Assembly: GCF_028858725.1 (NCBI RefSeq)
Contig: NC_084759.1
Location: forward strand, 90,702,889-90,766,888
Length of the DNA stretch: 64,000 nt
From: Colius striatus
Lineage: Eukaryota; Chordata; Aves; Coliiformes; Coliidae
Direction of reading: 5' to 3'
The notes under the pieces were generated by a model. That model searched no databases. It worked only from the letters and a program-made list of their open reading frames with translations, and was not told the DNA's origin. Of this stretch, positions 54,053-64,000 are shown piece after piece. The position numbers and the translations under genes are program-made. Each line of letters opens with the position of its first letter. Position 1 is the first letter of the stretch.

Positions 54053-57000
54053 AGCCACTGGTTAAGTTCCTACAGCAACAGGTGCCTATGCAGTCAATTG
54101 GATAGATCTGAATAAATACAAGGGGCATGGGCCAGTCTGTGTTTCTGTGAGAGAAAAAGGTCCTTTGGGAATTGAAGTTAGAACATTAAAAGGTGTCAGA
54201 ATTCAAGTGAGGTGCATAGGTGGTGTTCTGTGGATACGGAGCAGCTGTCTGTGCTGTCTCAGAGCTGGTGCTCAGCATCTTGTCAATAGCTCAAGTTAAA
54301 CTACGATGAAGGTGGTTTATACTTGCTAGGCAAGCAAATAAACTCCTCATCCCTTGTTTTTTGGTTCTTATTTCTTTGTGTGGTCGATTCTTACTCAGCC
54401 CCATGCAAATAGCTTAGGGCACTGTCTGCCGGTCTCCCTGGCGCATTGTTCCCATCTTGCAGATACATGGAGAAGGAGCGGTGTGGTGCATGGAGAGGTA
54501 CAGGGGGGGGCTTCTTCTGCCTGCCTCAGGCGCCAAGGCCAGTCCTGCAGGTATGTGGCACAAACTGCTTCCTGGCTCACTTGCCTGCATGCTAGCTTTT
54601 CTTATAAAGGAACAGTTCACCTATCCATTGCACACTGAATGTGCTCACTCCTCGGCTTTATCTTCTTGCTCCTGATGCATTTTGCTCTCCAGCAGCATGG
54701 GGGACTAACACAACAGGCAAACGCTGCACTGAACTTTCTTCATCTTACTCATCCTTTTAATGCGATCAGTTGAAATGCTGTTGCTGCCAGCAGCAATTGC
54801 AGATGATTGCTTTACCTTTTGTCAGTCTAGTCAGAGGCAAAAGGGACTGTGATATCACAGCCTGGTTCACAGAAGGCCACCATCTCTCCCAGGCTCACCC
54901 GTGCAAGGAAAGAGTGTTCCAACAGAAAGGCCAAAGTCTAACCAGGCATAGAGAGCTGCAGGCTGCACACGAGATCAAGTTCCACCTGCCATCAGCCTAA
55001 GGACAAGCTTGTGCCAGCCCTGGCCTCTGCTCTGTGCTGCCGCTGCTGCCATGGGGCTGTAACTACAGTCATAAACAGGGAACTGAACCAGTTAACAAAT
55101 ACCCAAGCAATGTAGATCAGGATCTGTTTTAGCCGATGCAGCTATTGAGAGAAGCATCCAGGGCTCCTCAGCATGCCTCAAGGGTATCCCGTTAGCTGCA
55201 GCAGCCCCCTAGATTCGAGTGTTACATGGAAGGGACGGCACACACCGCACTTCTGCAGAAGAAGGCAAGACCTATCCCAGCTGCTGAGACGCTGCCTCAA
55301 GGCCCTGATACGGCTGAGCTGACCCCAGCTGCAGAGGTGCCTCTCCTCACGAGTCACTGGCGCAGGGAAAATTACTGGGTACAATTTGCTGTACTGGCTC
55401 TGGAGATAAATGGAGGACTTCAGTCCCGAAAGCCGCCTTACAAAAGCAATAAATTCCCTTTGGGAAAAAAAAACCTACAACAAAACAAGCCAACCACCCA
55501 CCCACCCACACTTGTGTGGCTGATGGAAGGGTCACTACCTTGTGCCGCTGCAAGGTAAAGGCAGAAGTGTTTGAGCTTTGCTCGTGAAATATTCCCGAAG
55601 GCAATCTTTATCTACATGGCCTTACTTATCTATACGGTGCTTCAAAGAGGGAAGTGGCTGTGAGCAGGATGGCACAGGCACAGCCCCTGACAGGGCACAG
55701 GAAGCCCAGCCTGCACCAAGATGCTGGCCCCACTTGCCATGGGGCTAAACATGGCAAGTGGGGCAAGTGGGCACACACAGAGCTCAGGCCCTCTGCCCCT
55801 GCCTAAGCTGTGTGCTGCAGCCATGCCTGTGCCCAGCCTTGCATCCAGACACCCATGCTGCTGTTTCGCGTGCCAGTGCCTTGGCTTGGTCTCAAAGCTG
55901 CCCTAACTCTTCCCAGTTAACTGTTTTGCCCAACGTCTCCAGCTGAAATGCAGCTTTCCTCCCACACCACATGACCTCATCAGTGAAATCAGTTTTCTGG
56001 TTTGTTTTTCTAGGCATCCGTGATGGAGAGGATAACATATGACAGGAATGATTGGTAGAAGGGAGGACTGCAGGAAAGGGTTGCTTAGCTGGTTACCCCC
56101 ACTGCATCAAACGACAACTCTATGCCTTCCTCAAGGTCAGTGGGAATGACAGAGGAGAGCCACATGTGATGGCTGTCTCCAACCACTGCTTTGCTCAGTG
56201 CTGAGAGTCACCCATCGGCTGCAGAGCTGGACAAGGGTGAGCGAGGGGAGAGCCTGCGGAACCTGACCCATGGTGCAGCCCCAAAAGGAACAGCCAACTC
56301 CACCTGTGCACCCCTGCTTTATTCTTAAGAAAAACATCTACCCATGTTTAGGGGAAAAAACAAGTGATGTTTACATTCCAGGTTGCACTACTCTTTCAGT
56401 ATCTAAAAATCTGCCAGAGCTGCTTCAAACAAACGCACTTTCCTCTTTCAGACCTGCCAGCTCCCAGGCTTGGAAAAGTCGCTGGCTCTTCTAGCGGTAA
56501 CCAACTGGATTTGTATGCCCAGACAAACAGGGTAAGTGGCCCTCAGGTGTATCAGATGTGCTAAAAACCTTGATGGGTTGTACAAGCAAATGCTGACCTC
56601 TCCTCAATCAGATGAGTGTGAATGGTTTCTTCAACGCAGCAATAAAAACGTAACTTTTCTAACCCATTTCTGCCTTGGAGTGGGATAGGCTTGGGCTAGT
56701 GAAGCTTTCACCAATTACTTTGCTCTGCACCTCAGATTCCTGCTGAGGTGAGGCTGGCCATGAAACACATTGCTGCTCTGAAGCCTCAGGGGGGATCTAG
56801 CCACAAGCAATTAAATTCTTTATCTGCTTTTGGTAAGACTTAAATTATGGGGAGGAGAGTAGTGTAAAATGCGTGTTTTGGACAGATGGCAATGTCATGT
56901 TTCAGCTGGAATAGTTTTGTACTAAAATAAGGATTTTACAAGTGTGTAGAACAAGTGAAAAATATGTTTAACAGCAAGTAACACCCACCTTTTTCCCCAG

Positions 57001-58237
57001 TTTACTCATGGAATTTAGATAGCAGGTGTTAGGATCAGTATTCCAACTCACAGTCTCATTCGATTTGACCAGTAGTGGTTTTGACCCCATGTCCTCACAG
57101 CAAGATGGCTTTCTCTGATAGCCAAAGATAACCCAAGAGCCAAGGAAAGCCCGTTCTGACCTAAATTTTCTGCTGGGCCTTTCCAGAACGTTGCTAACCC
57201 TTCTTCTGCCATCCTATCAGGCCCTACTGTGTAGCTTTGACAAGGCTGTTTTGATTATTAAATTAAATGGAAAGGAAAAACATGGATTTCTGATACAGCA
57301 GGATCAGGAAATTTTTAAAAGCAGATTTTCTCCTCTGGGAGATAAAAAAACACCAGGTGGGTGGCTCTGTGGTCACGAATGATCTCTCCTTCCAAGTGGC
57401 CAGAAGTAAAACCCCAGCACTGCATCGCTTCTGACCCCACCAAGATGGGTACCATGAAACTATGTCTCCAAAGAGGCTTTAACAGCAGAGCCCCTCTCCC
57501 TGTGCATGGGCAGGAACCCTCTCGTTACACCTTTACGTGAGAGTTGGGAGCTGCTGCTGTGCTCTCGGCCTCTGTTGCTCCTTGTTCCTCCGTCTCTTTT
57601 TATAGCCAGCAGGCTGGTTCTCCCTAGTCGTCTCTTCCTGGCTGGAGGATGCTGCTGTTTAGTCAGCAAGACCCCTCCTGTAGGGTAAAAGCTGCAAGGT
57701 AGGTAACTGTTCAGATAAAGGCCAGGATGATGTGACCTTGCCTTGGAATAAACAGCTCTGCAATGTGTTCTTGAGTGTCTTTTTCAACTTAAACACACGC
57801 ACCGCAGAACAACAAGTTAAGGTTAGGTACCCACAGGCCATGTCATGTTTTTATTAGGTGCACAGGCTGTCTGGTTTGTCTGTGTGGAGTGGAAGCATGA
57901 CAAGGGTGCCAGAGTAGACCTCAGCCAGCCCTCCGCAGGCCAGCACCAACATTTACTCTTAACCGAGGTACAGGCAAAGCAAGAAACCCCACAGCCAAAT
58001 GCCCATTGTCCTCATCTGCCAGGAGCAAAATCATACAGCTGGTGATGGCAGAGTCTGACTGCAGAGCAGCTCTGGGAATGCTGCTGGTGGTGGGCAAATT
58101 GTTTGAGCCTTTTGGTCAGATTTAGCTAACAGCTTTTACACACCACACATTCTCCCACGAGATTTTTTTCCAAGTCATATAGATCTGAAGAAAATGTCAT
58201 TACAAGTTTCACTGGAAAAAAAAGAAATCATTAAACC
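54053..58237. other. Intergenic, no gene recognised
   Basis: Mixed-composition sequence with the perfect hairpin at 55727-55764. Open frames of up to about 110 codons show no recognisable family. Confidence 0.5.
55727..55764. repeat. Perfect 15-bp inverted repeat
   Basis: Arms GCCCCACTTGCCATG and its exact complement around an 8-base loop (GGGCTAAA). The right arm is followed by a partial repeat, AAGTGGGC. Confidence 0.9.
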
Positions 58238-58316
58238 AACTGCTTCTGCAGGGGGATTGGACTAGATGATCTCTAAAGGTCCCTTCCAACTCCTATCATT
58301 CTATGATTCTATGATC
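58238..58316 (+). mobile_element. CR1 3' tail fragment
   Basis: About 79 bp: GATTGGACTAGATGATCTCT, GGTCCCTTCCAACTCC, then ATTCTATG octamers. A very short 5'-truncated insertion. Confidence 0.93.
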
Positions 58317-59040
58317 TTCTGTCCTTCCTTCCAAATGCCCAGCATTGTTTTATTTTAGGCTGAAAAGAGCTGAATTTCTTGTGGCTTGGACACTGAAGGG
58401 ACAAACCTTATTTTTTACTGTGTCTTCCCTTTGAGCTTCAGGAGGTAGCCAAGAAGGGGTGGCTTGGTTATTCTGTAACACAATTCTTGCCGAGTTTAGG
58501 GTTATTTGCAGCCTCTTTACGAGAGATCTGCATGCTCTGCGTCACATCAGATAGCCCACAAGATTTTTCTACAGCGGATTACCTCTGGCAATGTTTTCCA
58601 GAAAGTTCATTTATTGCAAAAAGACCAAAGGTAATGTCGTTCCTGTGCTAATACCTACAACAGCCGTGTCTTTGAAAGGTTTAATTCCAAAATAAGCATT
58701 CCAATAAGCCTTATTCTCTCCTGGTCATCTGTACAGCAGTGAAGTTTCTTTTGCAATTGTATTTTGGGGGAGCACGGCTCTGTGCATTGCCCTGGCTGTG
58801 GGAAGGAGAAGGGAAAGGAAGGACCAAAATTCTTGTGGGCTTTTCCCCTCCCAGTAAATCTGCACCCACATAATTTCCCAATCGTCCAGCCAGTGATTGG
58901 GAATCACCATGGCGCAGAAGCCACTGCTCTTGGCTGATTTAATACTAAAGAAGTTGCATGAGGATTGTGTGAGGAGGACAAAGAGGTTTGGGGCTGGAGG
59001 TGGTGCAGAGGCTAACTCTGGATTCCTTAGAGGGGACAGA
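58317..59040. other. Intergenic, nothing recognised
   Basis: No repeat, exon or promoter was seen. It leads into the motif cluster at 59052. Confidence 0.45.
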
Positions 59041-59051
59041 GAGCACACACC

Positions 59052-59120
59052 AGATAACACCTAACGTTATGTGCCCTTTTTATCATTGCTTATGCCTGAC
59101 TCAGCAAGGCACGTGCTGAC
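59052..59120. promoter_or_regulatory. GATA / MARE / E-box cluster
   Basis: AGATAA (59052-59057), TTATCA, i.e. TGATAA on - (59080-59085), TGACTCAGCA (59097-59106, MARE/NF-E2 type), CACGTG (59110-59115) and TGCTGAC (59114-59120) within 70 bp. It lies about 300 bp upstream of a TATA promoter candidate. Binding is inferred. Confidence 0.35.
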
Positions 59121-59346
59121 ACAGACGAGCTATAGGTTTGAGTAGCAGGTTAAGTATGAGACATAGAATAAGTCAGGAATAAAACTCTACAGCCACCGCA
59201 AAATTGCTGAGGGACGGTTCGAGAGCGCTTCTGAAGACAGGTACGCATTAAAGCGAACAATAAATTGCTTATCTTTTTTTTATACCCCAGCCATTTACTC
59301 TCAGAGAGCAATCAGGTGCTGGGCATAATTAGGTGTGGGGCAGGAC

Positions 59347-59464
59347 CCAATCAGCGTGCCTCCACTGAGCACTTACTGGCGCTCATTGGTGTCCTCTGCC
59401 ACTGGGCATGTATAAGCTCTGCGCTGGAGCTCTGTGAAGGCACTCGGCTGATACATCAAAGGTG
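59347..59464 (+). promoter_or_regulatory. Candidate TATA promoter and first exon
   Basis: CCAAT (59347-59351), inverted CCAAT (ATTGG, 59385-59389), TATAAGC (59411-59417), then about 25-50 bases further a consensus donor GTAAGT at 59465. The spacing is that of a focused promoter with a short non-coding exon of about 25 nt. No partner exon could be identified with confidence. Confidence 0.35.
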
Positions 59465-59729
59465 GTAAGTATGGCTTATCTGTTACCCACCATGCTGCTT
59501 CTCTGAGGGCAGACTGCGTGCGAGCCATGCCCACTAACCAGGTAACTTTGTTGTCATGGGGAGGCTTGGGAAGATGAGGAATCTGGTAGCTACTGCTTCT
59601 CATCCTGTTCAGAGGCTGCCCAGGCAAGATCTGAATAGATCTGAAAACGGTGGGGAGATTCTGACTTGACACTACAAGCTCAGTCAGGTGATGGAGTGAG
59701 TTGTCTGGAGAACTTGTGCAGGCTCCAAT

Positions 59730-59870
59730 CCTGAGGTTTTCAAGACCTGAGAAGAGAAGCCCTGAGCAAGCTGGGCTGAACTTACTGCTCACCCAGCTTT
59801 GAGCAGGAAGCTGGATTGTGGACTTCCCAAGGTCCCTTCCTGCCTGGGTCAGTCACTCTGTGATTCTGTT
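59730..59870 (+). mobile_element. Degraded CR1 3' fragment
   Basis: GGTTTTCAAGACCTGAG, AAGCCCTGAGCAA and GGTCCCTTCC then CTCTGTGATTCTGTT, a diverged CR1 3' end of about 140 bp. Confidence 0.75.
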
Positions 59871-60547
59871 AAACTGATGTTGCATTTGTCTTGCTCAATG
59901 ACAGCAATACTGTTTCTTTAATACAAAGCAAGAAAATGACACTTTGCTTTGAATGGAGCAAGATCACATGTAACTCTCTCTGCACTGCTGAAGTTCATCT
60001 TATTTTTCCTCAGTCTACTTAACAAGTATCTTGGTTTTTTTTCCTTTTGAAGTTATCAGTGCAGTCTGATAGTCTAATAATTGCAATCTCCTATCTGCAG
60101 AGTACTCTGTAAACACTAGCCTGTGTTCTTTGTGACATATTTTCAGTTAGTGGCAGTGTGCCTGTTCTCTTGGCTTGCCTCCCAGCTCCAGTGGATATTT
60201 CCATTCATCCTTTACTCAGTCTTGTGCTGTCTCAGGCCTCTCTATTCAGAAGAGAGTAACGGAGCCATTGCAGGACGCTTACAACAGGTCAGATGTATCC
60301 GACAGCTGATCAGATGATAGCTGAAGCTTCAGACAGGGGTTAGGAGGAGTGTTGGGACATCGTAAGAGTTTTGGTAAGCAAGAGATGATGTATCTTCACT
60401 TTATGACATAAGGTGACTTAAAACTGGACTGGAGGCAGTGTGGGGAGATGTTTGTGTGCATGTTCATGGGATGTGATTGCTGAGATGATCAGCAGGGGAA
60501 CAGTTTGCTGGTGTCGTGTTGAGGATTCCAAAAGATACTGGAAGGTT
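59871..60547. other. Intergenic, nothing recognised
   Basis: AT-rich sequence with no recognisable feature. Confidence 0.45.
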
Positions 60548-60835
60548 ATAGAACCATAGAATCACAGAATGGTAGGGGTTGGAAGGGATCTTTAGAGATC
60601 ATCTAGTCCAACCCCCCCCTCTGCAAAAGCAGGTCCATCTAGATCAGGTCACTCAGGAATGGGTCCAAAAGGGTCTTGAAGACCTCCAAGGAAGGAGACT
60701 CCTCACCCTCCCTGGGCAGCCTGTGCCACTGCTCTGTCACCCTCACAGTGAAATAGTTTTTTCTTATGTTTAAATGGAACTTTTTGTGTTCCAGCTTCAT
60801 CCCATTACCCCTTGTCCTGTTTCTTCTCATCCTTT
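60548..60835 (-). mobile_element. CR1 3' end
   Basis: On the - strand it ends at ~60548 with two octamer units (ATAGAACCATAGAATCACAG on +). The - frame reads RGNGMKLEHKKFHLNIRKNY and FTVRVTEQWHRLPREG. About 290 bp and well preserved, so relatively young. Confidence 0.94.
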
Positions 60836-63800
60836 TTCTGCCATTTCAAGTCATCTACTGTCTCACATATAGAGTATTGAGGATTTTATTTTTAAGATTA
60901 CCTTCAGAACCACAGTGGTTTTAGATATACTTTAATTTAAACACAAATCCAGACCCTGGGCACAGGGATGCAGAGATTTTTAGAGTGATTTGTAACTGGA
61001 AGGACATCTATGCAGTCCTGCAGCACCATGCTAGGAATTAACTAACCCTTGAGGACATACATGAGAAATTCTCCAGCAGAGAGGAATGTAGATGTTGACC
61101 TAGTCAAAGGCTAGGTCTTGTTTCTTTTTCTCTGGGCATCTAGAAAATATATCTGTATCCACTTTGGGTGAGTGAACAAGTGAAAACCCCATTCTTGCCT
61201 TCGTTTTTTTAATGTCAGGCATTAAGGGAGCAGAGCACAATGGGCAGAATGTAACCTTATTTTAGAAAGCGGAAAGCCAGCAATGCTCTTCACTCTTTCA
61301 AGTCCTCCTGCACCAGCTACTGCATGCTGCCTCCAAACTTTAGCTTTAGGGATCACCAGAAAAAAAACCCAATCTCAAATCAACAAAATTTTCATAAGAT
61401 CCAGTTTGTCAACGTTTTGGTTTGTAACTGGTGACCTCAGTTGTGAAAGCGTGTTAATTGCCTCTGATACACTAGGGTTTATCTATCTTTACCCACAAGT
61501 GACTTTTGCTCGTTCCCGGTTAATTCGTTATGTACACAAGGATTTGCTTGGGGAGATAAACTCAAGGCCAGCACAAATCCTGGCTTGCAAGGAAATTAAC
61601 TTCCCCCCTCCCCCGCCTTTAATCCCTCCTAAGAAGCAACAGGTTTGGTGGTGGTGGGGAAGGGCATTGGCACGCAAAGTTTGCCATGAGAGTTTTGTTC
61701 ACTGCAGGGTCCAAACTTGTACCCTCGAGAGCGTGGTCTCACTGCTTTTTGAGGCTGGAGTTAGTGTCCCCAGAGGAGAAAAAGTGGCTTAGCACCTAAC
61801 ATGGAGGTGGCCTAATGTGCCTTGACTGTCTCAAACTTTGGCCATGTGGCCAGGCAGCGATGCAAGGTTGCTGATCTCCGTCTTTGGAGATGTCTCTGGC
61901 TGAGAAGAGAGCTTGGCTGCACACTGTGGGCCGTTTCATCCCTCTCCTGTTTGCTAAAATAACTGTGTGGTGTATTTCTGTGTTTCAGGAACAGCCCAGC
62001 ACTTGGGGGGTAAACCGCAGGCCCATCCTTCCAGACAGTGGGGAAACCACCTGGAAAGCCCCGTGCTGATCTCAGGTAGTCCTGCCACGCTGCTTCAAAG
62101 GAGCTCCTGCCAAGCACGCCGGCAGAAAGAGGATGGCAGAAACGGTAATCAAAGCTGGCCTTGGACTCACGTGTCGAGCCACAAATTAATTAGATCATTA
62201 CAACCCAGCCATAACAGTGAGCTGGCTGCTTGACAGATGTGAGTCAGCTGGGCTTCACAGGCACTGCAGGCAGCTGGAGTGTCCAGGAAGGGTAGAATGG
62301 TGGCTTTATGCCCTGGGAGGAAGATGACACTCTGCAGACGTTTTGGCCTCCACTATCTTTGCTGTTCATATTGGCTCCAGCATCCTCCTGTCCGGGGCCT
62401 GAGTTACCTCCCTAGGGCAGTAGCTAGAACAGATTTCCCACATCCATTCCCCTCCATGTGGCAGCAGGCCTGATCCTTCTGCAGGCAGCCCTCTGCATTT
62501 AGAAAGGAGATATTTTGTCTTTGTGTCAGTGGTTTGGTTCTATCACATTTCAAAACAACATCTTTCTTCTCAGTTTGAAGTTAGATACAGAAGGAAGGTC
62601 CAATATCACGCCCTTGAGAAATTCTAGTGAGTTAAGCTAATGGGAGCACTGCACTTGCTTTAATTGCAAAATGCACCACCACAATAGTGTAGGAAGATAG
62701 GGCAAGCTAAGCTACCACAAGCAGGTTAGCACCAGCTTTCATTATCAATCCAAGAAAGACACAAGTCCCCAACCATGACCCTTGTTGAGCTGCAAGGTCT
62801 CTTTAGTCAACAAACACTGAATCAGGGCAAATTTGTTCTGTGAACAAGCCAGAGAAAAAATTCCAGTTACCAAAATGACGCATCTTTTCTTTGTGTGGCT
62901 GGTTTCCTTAGCACAAAAGAGTAGGTGATGAGTTATACAGAGGGTCATATCAAGGCTCCATGTAACCCTTGTTTCTGCCGTTGGTCTGTAGCAGATGCCA
63001 AGAATAAGCTATAAAACCAGACCTCTGCTTTTCTCTTCATATGCACCAGCAGTACAGAGAAAGCTGCACAGCAAACTTCTGTGTTCACAGAGGCCCAGTG
63101 TGTTTAAAAGCCACTCGTGAACTCAGCCTTTGTAAACCTGCCTATGGTTGTTCCTAGTATTTTCATTTTGCCTTATTATTTGATGCTGGGAAACAAGAAA
63201 AGTGTTTCTCAGTCACCTTCTCCAGGTACTTGAGGATTTACAGCCGACTTTCACCACCAGCCACCTGTCTCATTTCCAGTCTGATGAATCCTTCTCTATT
63301 TACACTGTTTTACCGTGGAAGTTGCTTTGTTGCCCTGAGCACCTTTGCTGCTTTTTCTTGATGTTTTGTTTCTATGAATTCTTTCTTTGTTTGGGTTTTT
63401 TTTTTCACTTTTAATATGCTCAAAAGCTGGAGTAGAGATGTCCCCTGACCCTCTGAGTCCTGCTAGCAGTGCACAAGTATTCTCATATTATTACTCAGTA
63501 GACTTACCTTCATTTCTTCACTGCTAGAGTGAAAAACACTGCTCGTGACCAAATAATTAAGTGCAGAGCACCAAAGTTTCTATTGGAGGGGATATTTTGG
63601 TGTACATTAGAGCAGGGGAACATTCACTGGAGATGATGGTCAGGTGATGGTCTGATATACCACCGTGAAAGAGAGATTTTATGCATCTGCTAGAACTGGC
63701 TTTTTGAAATGCTGGTAGGAATGCACCATGCAGGCTGGCCACTCTGCTTTCACATCCACATGTCATTTCTTGCCTTCAACAATTGTTACCTGAGTGCCTT

Positions 63801-64000
63801 GTTCTCCCAGGTGACTGAGGGTCTCTGTTTCCAACAACACAGGAGCTGACCAAGGCGTGCCTGCTTGTGAATGGCGGTTGTGTAGGAAGTCAGGAAAGCA
63901 AAGCTGACAGCACATGGGTTCTTCCCAGCTTGCCCAGTAAGTGCACATGGACAGCTGCAACGCCTGCCAACAAGTCTCCACACTCCTGTATGCCTTTGTA
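60836..64000. other. Intergenic, one enhancer-like block
   Basis: No gene recognised. The longest open frame (61283-61792, +, 169 codons) has no recognisable domain. The block at 62140-62250 is listed separately. A good acceptor-like site (TTTCTGTGTTTCAG) ends at 61988. Confidence 0.45.
62140..62252. promoter_or_regulatory. Candidate conserved non-coding element
   Basis: GGTAATCAAAG (TCF/LEF type, ATCAAAG at 62148-62154), CACGTG (62168-62173), TTAATTAG (62186-62193), TGACAG (MEIS/PKNOX/TGIF type, 62231-62236) and CAGCTG (62245-62250) within 110 bp. Inference from motif clustering only. Confidence 0.3.

Noticed and set aside
59265-59470. Start of a crystallin gene (CRYAA neighbours U2AF1 in human and the region has MARE-like sites)
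   Set aside because: No CRYAA first-exon text (MDITIQHPWF) occurs after the candidate TATA, and in human CRYAA lies on the other side of U2AF1.
61283-61792. 169-codon + strand frame downstream of CBS
   Set aside because: No recognisable domain, low-complexity stretches (PPPPPLIPP, WWWW) and no supporting promoter or splice sites.

Overview
The window is vertebrate nuclear DNA, most likely from a bird. Coding sequence is split into short exons with GT-AG introns. At least twelve copies or fragments of CR1 LINEs are present, several ending in the avian-type ATTCTRTG octamer tail. Two recognisable genes lie head-to-tail on the + strand: U2AF1 (small subunit of the U2 snRNP auxiliary splicing factor) and CBS (cystathionine beta-synthase). 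The same tandem order, U2AF1 then CBS, is known from human 21q22.3. No RNA gene, CRISPR array, virus-like gene or bacterial-type feature was seen.

Layout. Positions 1-10290 hold U2AF1 from inside intron 2 to its poly(A) site. Exons 1 and 2 (first ~44 codons) lie upstream of the window. The two mutually exclusive 67-bp exons are at 1306-1372 (Ab) and 2200-2266 (3), and five constitutive coding exons follow. Positions 10300-21650 are intergenic with CR1 copies on both strands. Positions 21690-22240 form a CpG island with CCAAT and GC boxes and a 7 x 18-bp minisatellite. It is the probable CBS promoter and non-coding first exon. CBS coding exons run from 29149 to 48683. All 15 could be placed and their joined length is 1,656 nt, giving a 551-residue protein with no frame break. 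Intron 1 is about 6.9 kb, and CR1 fragments sit in introns between the coding exons. Positions 49090-64000 are downstream sequence with CR1 pieces, microsatellites, hairpins, one good poly(A) site and one promoter-like stretch near 59.1-59.5 kb. PKNOX1, which follows CBS in human, was looked for on the - strand and not seen.

The two genes are not known to act together. U2AF1 reads the AG of the 3' splice site. CBS makes cystathionine from homocysteine and serine, using PLP with a structural/sensing heme and C-terminal SAM-binding CBS domains. The points most worth checking are the fail-safe frame logic of the U2AF1 exon pair, a tandem pair of ATF4/C-EBP-type motifs just inside CBS intron 1, a GATA/MARE/E-box cluster before a TATA promoter-like region at 59.4 kb, two enhancer-like non-coding blocks, and a weak donor after CBS coding exon 4. 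I see no clear new biological system here; most of the non-genic sequence looks ordinary.
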